Assembly (NCBI GenBank): GCA_002692965.1
Contig: NZNC01000001.1
Coordinates: 25,592-89,591, forward strand
Direction of reading: 5' to 3'
DNA from: Haliea sp.
GTDB taxonomy: Bacteria; Pseudomonadota; Gammaproteobacteria; Pseudomonadales; Halieaceae
DNA: 64,000 nucleotides
This document shows, piece after piece, positions 52,872 to 63,240 of the stretch (within the stretch, counting starts at the first letter, position 1; each line of letters opens with the position of its first letter). A program made the position numbers and the translations under genes. A model generated the notes under the pieces. That model was not told where the DNA came from. It made no database searches and saw only the letters and a list, made by a program, of their open reading frames with translations.

Positions 52872-53744
52872 TCAGCCGAACTCCCCGGCCTGATAGTCAC
52901 GTATGGCCTGCTCGATCTCTGCCACCGTATTCATGACAAAGGGACCGTAATGGGCGACGGGCTCGCGCAGGGGCCGCCCTCGCAGCAGCAGGAGGTCCGC
53001 CCCGGTCTTGCCTGCCTGAACCTGCCAGTCTGCCGGCTCGCGCGAGGTCACCAGGAGGTGGCCCGAGGTGATCGTCGCCCCCTGGGTCGACCCCGCCGCC
53101 ACGGGGTCCCGCGCCGCGCCGACACTCCCCCGGTAGAGGAAGGCCAGGAGGGTCTCACCCGGCGCCGCGGCCACAGTTGCCAGGTGTCCCGCCTCGAGAC
53201 GCAGGTCAAGCACCGCGGCGCTGGCAGACACTTGCTGCAGTGGCCCGGACACCGTGTGCCCGTCGATGGACCAGTCCCCCGCAATGGCATCGGCCTCCAC
53301 CCCAGTGGCGTCCAGGTGGACCAGACTCGCGGCGGGAACGTCCCGCCAGGTCGGCTCGCTCCACTTGTCGCGCGCCGCCAGGTTGATCCACAGCTGGAAG
53401 CCGTGCAGGCCCTGGCTGTCCTGGGTCGGCATTTCCGAGTGCACAATGCCACGTCCAGCCGACATCCACTGGGCTCCGCCCCCGCGCACTTCACCGCGAT
53501 TGCCCCGGCTGTCCTCGTGAATGATGCCGCCGTGTTTCATGTAGGTCAGGGTCTGCATGCCGCGGTGCGGATGCGGGGGAAAGCCGCCGCCAAAATCTTC
53601 GCGACGATCTGCCTGAAGCTCATCCAGCATCAGGAAGGGATCGAGGCCGGCGTGACGCATACCCGCAACGCGACGAATGGCCACGCCATCGCCATCGCGA
53701 CTGGGGCGGGCGGGTATCACTTCAATGACGGTTCGGGTGGCCAT
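52872..53744 (-). CDS. Pirin family protein
   Basis: The 290-residue bicupin protein has the pirin motifs FPPHPHRGMQTLTYMKHGGI (metal His residues) and WMSAGRGIVHSEMP, with a C-terminal cupin half (VGAARDPVAAG). Bacterial pirins include quercetinases and redox-sensitive regulators. A LysR gene is divergent 103 bases away and a glutathionyl-hydroquinone reductase lies beyond it, a pairing that suggests response to quinones or other electrophiles. Confidence 0.93.
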   Translation of the reverse strand: MATRTVIEVIPARPSRDGDGVAIRRVAGMRHAGLDPFLMLDELQADRREDFGGGFPPHPHRGMQTLTYMKHGGIIHEDSRGNRGEVRGGGAQWMSAGRGIVHSEMPTQDSQGLHGFQLWINLAARDKWSEPTWRDVPAASLVHLDATGVEADAIAGDWSIDGHTVSGPLQQVSASAAVLDLRLEAGHLATVAAAPGETLLAFLYRGSVGAARDPVAAGSTQGATITSGHLLVTSREPADWQVQAGKTGADLLLLRGRPLREPVAHYGPFVMNTVAEIEQAIRDYQAGEFG

Positions 53745-53795
53745 GGCACGCTCCTGATTGGGCTTGATCCCAGACTACCCACCTATACGAACGGA

Positions 53796-53813
53796 GAAAA
53801 TTGCATTATTTTC
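53796..53813. promoter_or_regulatory. Palindrome between pirin and lysR genes
   Basis: GAAAAT (53796-53801) and ATTTTC (53808-53813) form a perfect inverted repeat with a 6-base spacer, in an unusually A/T-rich part of the 103-base divergent region. This fits a LysR-type operator shared by the pirin gene and the regulator. A matching activation box nearer either start is not obvious. Confidence 0.45.
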
Positions 53814-53847
53814 GCACTTAGATCCCAAATATCCGAAAGGATTCGCC

Positions 53848-54729
53848 ATGCATCGCAGCACACTGGAACAGTGGCGCATGCTTCAGGCCGTAGTGGAACA
53901 CGGCGGCTTTGCCCAGGCCGCCCAGGCCATCCACAAGAGCCAGTCGAGCATCAACCACGCGGTACACAAGCTTCAGGACCAGCTCGGCGTTCCCCTGCTG
54001 GAGGTCGTGGGACGCAAGGCCCGGCTGACTGCCGCGGGCACGCTGCTGCTGCGTCGGGCCAACCAGCTCCTCAGTGAAGCCGCCCAACTGGAGGACATCG
54101 CCACCAGCCTGGCCCGGGGTAGTGAGGCGGAAGTGCGCCTGGCGGTGGACGAGCTCTACCCGGCGGATGCGCTGGCACAGGCACTGGCGGACTTTTCCGG
54201 CGCCTACCCGCACACCCGGGTGGAGCTGTTTGAAACCGTACTCTCCGGAGGGCCGGAGATGCTCCAGTCGGGGCGCGTGGATCTGCTGGTCGCAGCGCAG
54301 GTCCCCCAGGGCTTTCTCGGCGACGCCCTGGACACCATCTCCTTTCTCGCGGTAGCGCATCCCGACCACCCACTGCATCAGCTCGGCCGCCCATTGCAGC
54401 TCGCTGACCTCCGCCAGTACCGGCAGCTAGTGGTGCGCGATTCGGCCCGGGGTCAGCGTGTCGACAGCGGCTGGCTCGGTGCCGAGCAGCGCTGGACCGT
54501 GAGTCACGTCGCCACCTCCATTGCCATGATCTGCCAGGGCATGGGCTTCGCCTGGCTGCCCGAGAGCCGCATGGCATCGGCCCTCGCCGCAGGTCAGCTC
54601 AAAGCCCTGCCCCTGGAAGAGGGCGCCAGACGACAGGTTACCCTGTATCTCACCTACGCCGACAAAGACCTCGCCGGGCCCGCGACCCGGGATCTGGCGG
54701 CGCGACTCCGAGCCGTATGCCCCCGCTGA
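53848..54729 (+). CDS. LysR-family transcriptional regulator
   Basis: The start at ATG 53848 (MHRSTLEQWRMLQAVVEHGG) behind GAAAGG gives a standard LysR N-terminal helix-turn-helix (GFAQAAQAIHKSQSSINHAV). The frame is open for 30 codons upstream, without similarity. The remaining residues form the substrate domain, including the 'WLPESRMASALAAGQL' effector-domain segment. It is divergent from the pirin gene and followed, in the same direction, by the glutathionyl-hydroquinone reductase gene 102 bases later. It probably regulates one or both. Confidence 0.9.
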   Translation: MHRSTLEQWRMLQAVVEHGGFAQAAQAIHKSQSSINHAVHKLQDQLGVPLLEVVGRKARLTAAGTLLLRRANQLLSEAAQLEDIATSLARGSEAEVRLAVDELYPADALAQALADFSGAYPHTRVELFETVLSGGPEMLQSGRVDLLVAAQVPQGFLGDALDTISFLAVAHPDHPLHQLGRPLQLADLRQYRQLVVRDSARGQRVDSGWLGAEQRWTVSHVATSIAMICQGMGFAWLPESRMASALAAGQLKALPLEEGARRQVTLYLTYADKDLAGPATRDLAARLRAVCPR

Positions 54730-54831
54730 ATGTTCGTTTTTTCAGGACAAAGCCTCCGCAATTCGGCGATTTTAATTCTCCGTTCCAGAACGTAACCTCT
54801 ACTGTCATGACGCAAGAAACAGGAGGGACTC

Positions 54832-55803
54832 ATGGGCATGCTGGTCAATGGCGAGTGGCGGGATGTGTGGTACGACACGGAGAGCCACGGCGGACACTTT
54901 CAGCGCGAGGACGCCCGCTTCCGTCACTGGGTTACCGAGGATGGAGCTGCCGGCCCCACCGGTGAGGCCGGCTTTCGCGCGGCGTCGGGCCGCTATCACC
55001 TCTACGTTTCACTTGCCTGCCCCTGGGCCCACCGCACGCTGATCGCGCGCAAGCTCAAGGGACTCGAACCGCACATCGATATTTCCATCGTCAGCCCGCT
55101 GATGCTCGACCACGGCTGGACCTTCAATACCGACGAGGGCAGCAGCGGCGATCGTCTACTGGGCTGTCGCTACCACCACGAGGTGTACACTACGGCGAAA
55201 CCCGACTACACGGGCCGCGTCACCGTACCCCTGCTCTGGGACACCGAGCGCCAGACCATCGTCAGCAACGAATCTGCCGATATCCTGCGGATGTTCAACA
55301 GCGCCTTCAACGAGATTACCGGCAACACGGTCGACCTCTACCCGCCGGAGCTCAAGGAGGCCATTGAGCACTGGAACGACCGCATCTACCCCGCGATCAA
55401 CAACGGGGTATACCGGGCGGGCTTCGCCACCACGCAGTCAGCTTACGAAGAGGCTTACCGCGAGGTCTTCGCGGAGCTGGACCACCTGGACGCCCACCTC
55501 GCCGACCATCGCTACCTGTGCGGGGAGCGCCTGACCGAGGCCGATATCCGCCTGTTCACCACGCTGATCCGCTTTGACGCGGTCTATCACGGCCATTTCA
55601 AATGCAACCGGCAACGCCTGGAGGACTTTCAGCACCTGCCCGCCTACCTGCGTGACATATACCAGCACCGAGGCATCGCGGAGACCGTCGACTTCCAGCA
55701 TATCAAGACCCACTACTACGCCTCCCATCGCCACATCAATGGCACAGGCATCGTCCCAGTGGGGCCAGAAATCGACTACGACCGGCACCACGGGCGCGGC
55801 TGA
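54832..55803 (+). CDS. yqjG: Glutathionyl-hydroquinone reductase (Xi-class GST)
   Basis: The 323-residue enzyme reduces glutathionyl-hydroquinones. The catalytic Cys lies in LYVSLACPWAHRTLIARKLK. Downstream are LDHGWTFNTDEG, VPLLWDTERQTIVSNESADI and the C-terminal helical domain with YLCGERLTEADIRLFTTLIR. GGAGGG precedes the ATG at 54832. The length fits ECM4/YqjG proteins. The neighbouring LysR and pirin genes support a role in electrophile or quinone detoxification. Confidence 0.92.
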   Translation: MGMLVNGEWRDVWYDTESHGGHFQREDARFRHWVTEDGAAGPTGEAGFRAASGRYHLYVSLACPWAHRTLIARKLKGLEPHIDISIVSPLMLDHGWTFNTDEGSSGDRLLGCRYHHEVYTTAKPDYTGRVTVPLLWDTERQTIVSNESADILRMFNSAFNEITGNTVDLYPPELKEAIEHWNDRIYPAINNGVYRAGFATTQSAYEEAYREVFAELDHLDAHLADHRYLCGERLTEADIRLFTTLIRFDAVYHGHFKCNRQRLEDFQHLPAYLRDIYQHRGIAETVDFQHIKTHYYASHRHINGTGIVPVGPEIDYDRHHGRG

Positions 55804-55834
55804 AACCGCGGGCGCCCCGGCTACCAGCGCCTCG

Positions 55835-56329
55835 CTATCGGGATTCGGGGAACAGGCCCAGGGCAACTTTCCCCCGGGCCTTGGCGAGGGCCGCCCAGGT
55901 ATCGATCGCCAGGTGCAGCTGCACGTAGCCCGCAGTGGGCAGGTGCGAGAGCCCCGCGTCGGGCACCAGGTGATTGACCAGGTCCGTCAGGCCGGGGTTG
56001 TGTCCGAGCAGGAAGAGCTTGTCACGGTCATCCGGGCGCGAAGCCAGCCAGGTTATCAAATCACTGGCGGAAAACGTGTACAGGCCCTCCTCAATGGCAT
56101 GTGGCTCCGCCGCCAGCGCGGGCCACGCCGTACATAATTCCGCCAGGGTCTGACGGGTACGCAGCGCCGCACTGCAAGATACTGGCAGAGGGTCGAGCCA
56201 TTCCATCAGCCGCCCGCCCGCTTCCCGGGCCTCCCGCCGCCCGCGGGGGCCGAGCTCCCGGTTGCGGTCACTCGTACCGGGCGCCGGGTGCGAAGCATCG
56301 GCGTGGCGCATCAAATGCAGCACCTTCAT
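55835..56329 (-). CDS. sixA: Phosphohistidine phosphatase SixA
   Basis: The 164-residue protein belongs to the histidine phosphatase superfamily. The RHG motif reads LMRHADA, and the second catalytic His lies in LLGHNPGLTDLVNHLV. E. coli SixA dephosphorylates the phosphohistidine of HPt domains and PtsO. GAGGTAAGACGTC precedes the ATG at 56329. It is convergent with the reductase gene and divergent from tex. Confidence 0.88.
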   Translation of the reverse strand: MKVLHLMRHADASHPAPGTSDRNRELGPRGRREAREAGGRLMEWLDPLPVSCSAALRTRQTLAELCTAWPALAAEPHAIEEGLYTFSASDLITWLASRPDDRDKLFLLGHNPGLTDLVNHLVPDAGLSHLPTAGYVQLHLAIDTWAALAKARGKVALGLFPESR

Positions 56330-56375
56330 GACGTCTTACCTCCTCATTTCCGCTTCAGTATAGGCGAGCCGCATT

Positions 56376-56404
56376 TCGACAAAGGCGAGCGGCTGCCGCA
56401 TAAT
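56376..56404 (+). promoter_or_regulatory. Probable sigma70 promoter of tex
   Basis: TCGACA (56376-56381) and CATAAT (56399-56404) are separated by exactly 17 bases, each a 5/6 match to consensus, 35 bases ahead of the tex start codon. Confidence 0.6.
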
Positions 56405-56439
56405 GGCCGCCGCATTTTTCCGATCGAGATTCCCGATTC

Positions 56440-58770
56440 ATGAGCCTGTCCCTCTCTCAACGCCTGGCCGAGGAGCTATCGGTTGCCGAGCGCCAGGTGG
56501 CCGCAGCTGTCGCCCTGCTGGATGAAGGCGCTACCGTCCCCTTTATCGCCCGCTACCGCAAGGAAGTCACGGGGGGACTGGACGATACCCAGATGCGCCA
56601 GCTGGATGAGCGCCTGCGCTACCTGCGCGAGCTCGATGACCGCCGTCAGGCGATCATCAAGTCCATCGAGGAACAGGGCAAGCTTACACCCGAGCTCTCC
56701 CGGGCCCTCACCGAGGCTGAGACCAAGAATCGCCTGGAAGACCTCTACCTGCCCTACAAGCCCAAGCGGCGCACCAAGGCCCAGATCGCCCGCGAAGCCG
56801 GACTCGAGCCCCTCGCGGATGCGCTGCTGGAAAATCCGGCCCTGCAGCCCGAACAGCAGGCAGAGAGCTATGTGAATGCGGATGCGGGTGTCAGCGACAG
56901 CAAGGCCGCCCTGGAAGGGGCCCGGCACATCCTGATGGAGCGTTTCGCCGAGGATGCCGACCTGCTGGCGCGGCTGCGGAACTTCCTTCAGGACGAAGCC
57001 CTGCTCGCCAGCCGCCTGGTCGAAGGCAAGGAGCAGGAAGGGGCCAAGTTCCGCGACTACTTTGAACACAACGAAGCCCTGGCCGGTGTCCCCTCTCACC
57101 GCGCCCTGGCCATGTTCCGCGGCCGCAACGAGGGCATCCTGCACCTCAGCCTGGTCATGAACGCGGAAGAAAAACCCACCGATAGCCACCCTTGCGAAGC
57201 CATGATCGCCGACTACTGGCAGGTGCGGGACGAGGGGCGCCCGGCGGACAAGTGGCTCTCGGACTGTGTGCGCTGGACCTGGCGGGTGAAACTCCTGACC
57301 CACCTGCAGACCGATCTGCTCGGCCAGCTGCGCGAGCGGGCGGAAGAGGAGGCCATCAAGGTCTTTGCCGCCAACCTAAAGGACCTCCTGCTCGCCGCCC
57401 CGGCAGGGGCAAAAGCAACGATTGGCCTCGATCCGGGCCTGCGCACCGGCGTCAAGGTCGCCGTCGTGGATGCCAACGGGAAGTTGCTGGACCACGCCGC
57501 CATCTTCCCCAACCCGCCGCAGAACCGCATCCGGGAGGCCGGGCAAACGCTGCTGCAACTTATCCGCAAACACCAGGTGGAGCTGATCGCCATCGGCAAT
57601 GGCACGGCCAGCCGCGAGACCGACCGTTTTGTGGGTGATCTGCTGCAGCCCGACCCCTCGCTGAATTGCCGCAAAGTCATGGTGAACGAGGCAGGCGCCT
57701 CAATCTACTCGGCATCGGAGTTTGCCGCGCGAGAATTCCCGGACCTGGATGTCACCATCCGCGGCGCCGTCTCCATCGCCCGCCGCCTGCAGGACCCGCT
57801 GGCGGAACTGGTAAAGATCGAGCCCAAGTCCATTGGTGTCGGCCAGTACCAGCACGATGTCAGCCAGGTGCAGCTGGCGAGACAGCTGGACGCCGTGGTG
57901 GAGGACTGCGTGAACGCCGTGGGCGTCGACGTGAACACCGCCTCGGTGCCGCTACTGGCCAGGGTGTCCGGCCTCAACCAGGGCCTGGCCAGCAATATCG
58001 TCAGCCACCGCGACCAGCACGGCAGTTTTGCCGACCGCCAGGCGCTGCGCCAGGTATCGCGTTTCGGCGACAAGACCTTTGAACAGGCAGCCGGTTTCCT
58101 GCGCATTAGCGCGGGCGAAAACCCGCTGGATGCCTCCGCGGTACACCCGGAGTCCTACCCGGTAGTGGCGCGCATCGCCGAACGCCAACAACGCGAGGTC
58201 GCCAGCCTAATTGGCGACACCGGGTTCCTGCGCAAGCTCCGGCCGGAGGACTACACGGACGAGCGGGTGGGTTTGCCCACCGTGGTCGACATCATCGCCG
58301 AGCTCGACCGCCCCGGGCGAGACCCGCGCCCCGAGTTCCGCATGGCAAGTTTCCAGGATGGCGTGGAAAAGGTCTCCGACCTGCGCCCCGACATGGTGCT
58401 GGAGGGGACCGTGACCAATGTCACCAACTTCGGTGCTTTCGTGGATATCGGCGTCCATCAGGATGGCCTGGTACACATTTCGGCGCTGTCCGACCGTTTC
58501 GTCAAGGACCCGCGCGAGGTGGTCAAGGCCGGGGATATCGTCAAGGTCAAGGTGATGGACGTCGACCTGCCGCGCAAGCGTATCGCGCTGACCATGCGTC
58601 TGGGCGACTCGGCAGCGGATTACGCGGAGGGCAGGCCCGGCGGCGAGCGGGCTTCAACACAGCGCAACAAGACAGGGCGACAGCCGGCCCGGAAAAGCGG
58701 CAAGAGCGAAGCCGCCCCCTCCACCGCTCTGGCGGCAGCCTTCGCGTCCGCCAAGTCCTCCCGCCGCTAG
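56440..58770 (+). CDS. tex: Tex-family RNA-binding transcription accessory protein
   Basis: Tex (YhgF) binds nucleic acid and interacts with the transcription machinery. The 776-residue protein has the helical N-terminal region ([30 protein letters not shown]), a YqgF-like domain ([20 protein letters not shown]), a helix-hairpin-helix segment ([20 protein letters not shown]), and an S1 domain ([20 protein letters not shown]). A Lys/Arg/Ala-rich tail ends it. It converges on the EAL gene with a 4-base overlap. Confidence 0.95.
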   Translation: MSLSLSQRLAEELSVAERQVAAAVALLDEGATVPFIARYRKEVTGGLDDTQMRQLDERLRYLRELDDRRQAIIKSIEEQGKLTPELSRALTEAETKNRLEDLYLPYKPKRRTKAQIAREAGLEPLADALLENPALQPEQQAESYVNADAGVSDSKAALEGARHILMERFAEDADLLARLRNFLQDEALLASRLVEGKEQEGAKFRDYFEHNEALAGVPSHRALAMFRGRNEGILHLSLVMNAEEKPTDSHPCEAMIADYWQVRDEGRPADKWLSDCVRWTWRVKLLTHLQTDLLGQLRERAEEEAIKVFAANLKDLLLAAPAGAKATIGLDPGLRTGVKVAVVDANGKLLDHAAIFPNPPQNRIREAGQTLLQLIRKHQVELIAIGNGTASRETDRFVGDLLQPDPSLNCRKVMVNEAGASIYSASEFAAREFPDLDVTIRGAVSIARRLQDPLAELVKIEPKSIGVGQYQHDVSQVQLARQLDAVVEDCVNAVGVDVNTASVPLLARVSGLNQGLASNIVSHRDQHGSFADRQALRQVSRFGDKTFEQAAGFLRISAGENPLDASAVHPESYPVVARIAERQQREVASLIGDTGFLRKLRPEDYTDERVGLPTVVDIIAELDRPGRDPRPEFRMASFQDGVEKVSDLRPDMVLEGTVTNVTNFGAFVDIGVHQDGLVHISALSDRFVKDPREVVKAGDIVKVKVMDVDLPRKRIALTMRLGDSAADYAEGRPGGERASTQRNKTGRQPARKSGKSEAAPSTALAAAFASAKSSRR

Positions 58771-60038
58771 CGGGAGCGGGCCTCCAACCATGCCCGCAGT
58801 TGCTCCTCGGGCATGGGGCGACCCAGCAAGAAGCCCTGGACGACGTCACAGCCCAGCTCCGACAAGGCGCAGAGAGTCTGCTCGTCCTCCACCCCTTCGG
58901 CCACCACGCGCAGCCCAAAGAGGTGGCCAATCTCGATGATAATACGGACCAGTTCGCGATCCTGATGATCCTCGAGCATTCGTGACACGAACGAGCGGTC
59001 GATTTTCAACTCGGTAGCGGGAATATCCTTGAAGTAGGACAGAGAAGAGTAACCCGTGCCGAAATCATCAATGGAAAGACCCAGCCCCATCTCGCGCAGT
59101 CGCTCAAGGTTGTGGAAGCCCCCCTCCTTGTCGTCGATCACCGCGCTTTCGGTGATCTCCACCGTCACCATCGCCGGGTCGGCACCCCAGATCGCCAGGG
59201 CCCCCTGGAACATGTTGGCCAGATCGGGGCTGCTGACCAGGTCTGCCGGGACATTGATCGCCAGCGGCAACTCCATGGCGCCCCGCCACTCGCGCTGATA
59301 GCGCAGCGACCGGTTGACTACCCAGCGCGTGAGTTCGTAACTCTTGCCGGCAGCGAAGGCCAGGCCCACCAGCTCCTCCGGCGACACATAGCCGTGCCCG
59401 GCCAAATGCCAGCGAATCAATGCCTCGGCACCGTAGACTTCACCGGAGCCAAGGGCAATCTTGGGCTGGAAGTGCAACTCGAAATCGTTGTTGTACAGCG
59501 CCTCGGCGAAGCGCTGTTCCAGGACGATATCCGTCACTGGCGTCGATTCGTGGATAATCGCCTGGTCTACCTGCAGCGGTTTGCCCAGCCGGGATTCCGC
59601 CAGGGTCGCCTCCGCCCGAGCGAGCATCGACAGCGCAGGCTCTGCGGAGTGGTGATTGACGGCCAGGCCAAATCGCAGCTCCACCGGCAGCAGATCCTCA
59701 TCAATGTAAAGGACCTCCTCCAGGCTGTGCTGCAGGCGGTTCAGGGCCAGGGCGACAAAGGCGGGATTGGTCAGCCCTGGCATCAGGAAAGCGAAGGTTT
59801 TTCCCGAAACCCGATAGACGTTGTCCGGCAATTTGCTGAGCGTGAGCAGTTGGGCGTGGGCCTCCGCCAGCAACTGGTCGCCGATCCCGTAGCCATGGCG
59901 GTGGTTGATCCCACGCAGATTGCTGAGATCGATCAGGAGCAGGGCGGCGTGTTGCTCGTCCTGACGCGACTGTACCACCACCGAGTCCAGCCCGGAGAGA
60001 AAGTCCGCTCTGGCTGCTACCGGTGGACAGTCGCTCAA
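58767..60038 (-). CDS. Degenerate GGDEF-EAL cyclic-di-GMP phosphodiesterase
   Basis: The N-terminal ~170 residues look like a GGDEF domain ([20 protein letters not shown]) whose signature is lost ([15 protein letters not shown]), so no cyclase activity is expected. The EAL domain is complete: [75 protein letters not shown]. All metal and catalytic residues are there, so it should hydrolyse c-di-GMP. It lies 7 bases after the HD-GYP gene on the same strand. No membrane or PAS segment is present, so the input is unknown. Confidence 0.9.
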   Translation of the reverse strand: MSDCPPVAARADFLSGLDSVVVQSRQDEQHAALLLIDLSNLRGINHRHGYGIGDQLLAEAHAQLLTLSKLPDNVYRVSGKTFAFLMPGLTNPAFVALALNRLQHSLEEVLYIDEDLLPVELRFGLAVNHHSAEPALSMLARAEATLAESRLGKPLQVDQAIIHESTPVTDIVLEQRFAEALYNNDFELHFQPKIALGSGEVYGAEALIRWHLAGHGYVSPEELVGLAFAAGKSYELTRWVVNRSLRYQREWRGAMELPLAINVPADLVSSPDLANMFQGALAIWGADPAMVTVEITESAVIDDKEGGFHNLERLREMGLGLSIDDFGTGYSSLSYFKDIPATELKIDRSFVSRMLEDHQDRELVRIIIEIGHLFGLRVVAEGVEDEQTLCALSELGCDVVQGFLLGRPMPEEQLRAWLEARSR

Positions 60039-60045
60039 CTCGACC

Positions 60046-61284
60046 TCACTGCAAATGAATGCTGTTCATGTCGATGCCGTAGGAGCCCGGTTCGAGACTG
60101 GCGACTATTTCCAGGGACGAACCGTCCACACACTGGGTTTCTCGCAACAGGTCGACCATATGCACCCCCGTGACCGGACGCTTGTCCGCGTCCAGGATAA
60201 TCATCACCCGCGGGCGCAGGCGACGGGTGCGGTATTCCGCGACCACCACTGCCACTTCGCCCGAAGACAATTCCACCAGCGTGCCTGCGGGGTAGATGCC
60301 GACAGCCTGGATGAACTCCTCCACCAGCTCCGCCTGGAAATCTATGTCCTTGGCCTCGTACAGCATCTTGATCGCCGCCGACGGCGAGGTGGCACTGGCA
60401 TAGCTACGATGGCTGGTGATGGCATCGTAGCAATCCACGATCGCGGCAATACGGGCAAATACCGGGATGGAATCGCCTTTCAAGCCCTGCGGATAACCCG
60501 AGCCATTGTGACGTTCATGATGGTGAGCCACCATGTCGAGGACGTCGGTATTCATCAAGCCTGTTTCGCCAAGCATCTCGATGCCGTAGCGTACATGCTC
60601 GCGCATTTCCGCAAACTCCTCGGCGCTCAGGGGCTGGTCGGTATGCAGGAGTTCCGGGTCAATGCGCAACTTGCCCACATCAAACAGCAGCCCACCAATC
60701 GCCAGGGAGCGCAGGTCGGACCGCGGGAGGCCAAGCTGGCGGCCCAGGGCCACGGCCCAGATGGAAGCGCCCAGGGAGTGTTGGTAGGTGTACTGGTCCT
60801 GCTGCTTGAGGCGCGCGAGCCAGATACAGGCATCCGGATTGCGTGAGATGCTGTCGATCATGGGTTCGACCGACCGTTTCACCCGCACAACATCGACCGC
60901 TGCGCCATCCCGGGCATGCTGGAAAATTTCCTCCACCCCCTGGGAGAGCTGCTTCACGGCGCTTTCGGCCCGGGGATATTCTTCCGCCCAATCCGAGGAG
61001 TCCTGGTAGGAGGTCAGCTTGCGTGTGGGGAACAGTGCCTGCCGGGAAAGACGGGGCCTCTGGATGCGCTGCTTGCGCTGCAGCACATGCTCCTGCTGCT
61101 GGCTTTTCTCGATGTCGACATAGACATACTGACAGTAGCGCTGCAGGGTTTTCAAATCGTCTTCCGAGGCGACACGAAAGCCCTGTAGCAGGAAGGGCGT
61201 CTCCAGCCAGGGACGATCCAGTCCCGATACATACATCCCCAGCTCCAGATCAGCCGTGGATATTTTTATCACTTCGATCATCAA
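60046..61284 (-). CDS. DUF3391/HD-GYP domain protein with altered HD motif
   Basis: The N-terminus (IEVIKISTADLELGMYVSGL) is the DUF3391 domain commonly fused to HD-GYP. The HD-GYP half has YQHSLGAS (His169), GGLLFDVGKLRIDPELL (Phe201-Asp202 where most have His-Asp), HHHERHNGSGYPQGL (residues 254-267) and VDCYDAITSHRSY. So the first metal ligand of the HD pair is replaced by Phe while the GYP part is intact. The protein may have lost or altered phosphodiesterase activity, or bind c-di-GMP only. It is directly upstream of the EAL gene. Confidence 0.88.
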   Translation of the reverse strand: MMIEVIKISTADLELGMYVSGLDRPWLETPFLLQGFRVASEDDLKTLQRYCQYVYVDIEKSQQQEHVLQRKQRIQRPRLSRQALFPTRKLTSYQDSSDWAEEYPRAESAVKQLSQGVEEIFQHARDGAAVDVVRVKRSVEPMIDSISRNPDACIWLARLKQQDQYTYQHSLGASIWAVALGRQLGLPRSDLRSLAIGGLLFDVGKLRIDPELLHTDQPLSAEEFAEMREHVRYGIEMLGETGLMNTDVLDMVAHHHERHNGSGYPQGLKGDSIPVFARIAAIVDCYDAITSHRSYASATSPSAAIKMLYEAKDIDFQAELVEEFIQAVGIYPAGTLVELSSGEVAVVVAEYRTRRLRPRVMIILDADKRPVTGVHMVDLLRETQCVDGSSLEIVASLEPGSYGIDMNSIHLQ

Positions 61285-61350
61285 GACATCCGCATCACCC
61301 GAGCCGCTATCCTAAAACATAGCGTGCAAAAACGATACCAGGGGAGGTCC

Positions 61351-63186
61351 TCACCCGTCCGCACCCAACTGGCCAGCTGCCTCGCGAATCGCGGGCCAGG
61401 CGCGCAGGGCCGCGCCCATCCCGGCGAAGCCATTGCGCAGGTGGCCCAGCAGATCTCCCTGGGGCATGCCCCGCGGAACATCGGGAAGATCAGTCAGCCG
61501 CGGCGGCTCCTGGAGCGCCTTCGACGTGTGCTCGAGGTTCCGCCGCAACCACTGGCTCCACTGCTCGTTGTCGATCACCGGCTGATTCAGGCGAGTGGCG
61601 AGGGATGCCAGCTGGCTACCCTGAGACTGTGACAACCAGCGCGCATAATGGCTCTGCAAAGCACTATCGCTGAGTTCGGCAAAACCCTGCAGACCGTCGG
61701 CAATGATGGACAACCTGACGGCGGTCGTGACCCCGGTATCCTCCGGCATCAGCTGCGCGAGGAGGTTGTCTACCATCGACAGGCCACCGTGGGGGACGTC
61801 GATGTCGCCGTCGGGGTTTCCGCTGCGCGGTGGCACGGGAAGATGCGGCACGGCCCAGTCGTAATCCAGCACAGCGGATGTGGGGTGCAGGCAGGCGACC
61901 ATGGTACCGAAAAGGCGGTCCTCACCCCGGAGCACCGGCAAGTAGGGCGGCAACAGTGCGCGGTTGTCCACGCCCGTCATCTGCGACATATTGGCGCGAC
62001 GCAGAAGCGTCGGCGCCCCGTGGCCCAGCCAGAACTCCCGCGATGCGAAAAGCTGCGCGAGGTCGGTATAGGGTCCAAAGATCTCACCGATACGCCGCAA
62101 CGATTCCTCTGGCAACTGGGCGAGCCACAGGTTGTTGACAGTCCCCGGGTCACCGAGGGTGCCGCACTGAGTGACCAGGATGCGTGACTGCCCCGCCAGC
62201 TTTGCCAGGAACTGTTCCTGTACGCCATGGCAATGTGCGGGCTGCAGTCCGTCCTGCCCCAGCGCGCGGAGGGCGCCCCCGAGCGTCAGGCCCAGGCAGC
62301 GTCCCTGTTCTACCAGAGCGTCCGCATCCAAGGGCGTTAAACGGGATAACCAGTCGGACTGCCCGGCAAAACAATGGGCTTCTCGCGGCGCATTGAAAGG
62401 CAGAGTCGTGCTGGCGTGCAATGCTGGGTAAGCCTTGCACAGAATGTCATCATCCAGCATCAGGCAACGCTCGCCAACCGTGCAAAGCAGCGCAAAGTTC
62501 CGCGCGCGGCCATAGGTCGGCAGGCCCGGCCAGGACTCGCGACTGAACAGCCAGTCAATGGCGCCGGCCTGCTGTGGCAGTACCGACTTGAGCTCGGCAA
62601 CCAATGCCGCCTGGCGGGGGGGATCAATATGCTCCATGTTAACCGGGCTGACACGACTGAAGTCCGCGACCAGCTCCGCATTTCGAGAGACGTTCGCCGG
62701 GTCACGGGAATCGTCGATCAGGAGTATGCGTTTTTGTCTGGACAGCCGGGTGTTTCGCAACATCGAATCCAGCAGGCGGCCCAGCGCCTCCGGTCGATCG
62801 CAGGTCAATACACAGGTGACAGTCCGATCGTGGTGTGGAGCGGATTCCGAAGCATCATCGTTCACGCGCGAGCAGAGCGCGTTCGCGGACACCATGAGGC
62901 CGGCTTCCCGAACCAGGTTGAGCACCCTCATGGCGTCGTCGCGATTCCCCTGCAACTGGGGAAAACGCTGAACGAGGTAGCCAGCATGCTCAGACAATGT
63001 CCTGAACTCATTACATTGCTGCAGCGCGACGGCGACTTCCTGCATGACCACGACGCGGGACTCATCGCGTCTCGAGGTCAGCACCACACCACCGGGGATC
63101 ACGGTCGTATCGCAGGGGGCCATGGCCCACAATTCACTGCTATTGTCGGCGGCAGCCGTGGTATCAAGCCCTTCCTGCATAATCAT
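61351..63186 (-). CDS. Glycosyltransferase-like protein with PqqD-like N-terminal segment
   Basis: The 611-residue cytoplasmic protein has three visible parts. Residues ~20-100 (AVALQQCNEFRTLSEHAGYL, GNRDDAMRVLNLVREAGLMV) resemble a PqqD-like RiPP recognition fold. Residues ~120-330 resemble a GT-A fold: CVLTCDRPEALGRLLDSMLR, KRILLIDDSRDP, and the DxD-like LMLDDDILC. The last ~280 residues are helical and unrecognised. A second in-frame ATG at 63180 may be the true start. It lies in the same orientation as the HD-GYP gene and 66 bases upstream. Target and product are unknown. Confidence 0.55.
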   Translation of the reverse strand: MIMQEGLDTTAAADNSSELWAMAPCDTTVIPGGVVLTSRRDESRVVVMQEVAVALQQCNEFRTLSEHAGYLVQRFPQLQGNRDDAMRVLNLVREAGLMVSANALCSRVNDDASESAPHHDRTVTCVLTCDRPEALGRLLDSMLRNTRLSRQKRILLIDDSRDPANVSRNAELVADFSRVSPVNMEHIDPPRQAALVAELKSVLPQQAGAIDWLFSRESWPGLPTYGRARNFALLCTVGERCLMLDDDILCKAYPALHASTTLPFNAPREAHCFAGQSDWLSRLTPLDADALVEQGRCLGLTLGGALRALGQDGLQPAHCHGVQEQFLAKLAGQSRILVTQCGTLGDPGTVNNLWLAQLPEESLRRIGEIFGPYTDLAQLFASREFWLGHGAPTLLRRANMSQMTGVDNRALLPPYLPVLRGEDRLFGTMVACLHPTSAVLDYDWAVPHLPVPPRSGNPDGDIDVPHGGLSMVDNLLAQLMPEDTGVTTAVRLSIIADGLQGFAELSDSALQSHYARWLSQSQGSQLASLATRLNQPVIDNEQWSQWLRRNLEHTSKALQEPPRLTDLPDVPRGMPQGDLLGHLRNGFAGMGAALRAWPAIREAAGQLGADG

Positions 63187-63240
63187 TCCCGGTCGTTTGT
63201 CAGCGCAAGCGCGAGACTCTAGGGAGACTGGTAACAGCTG

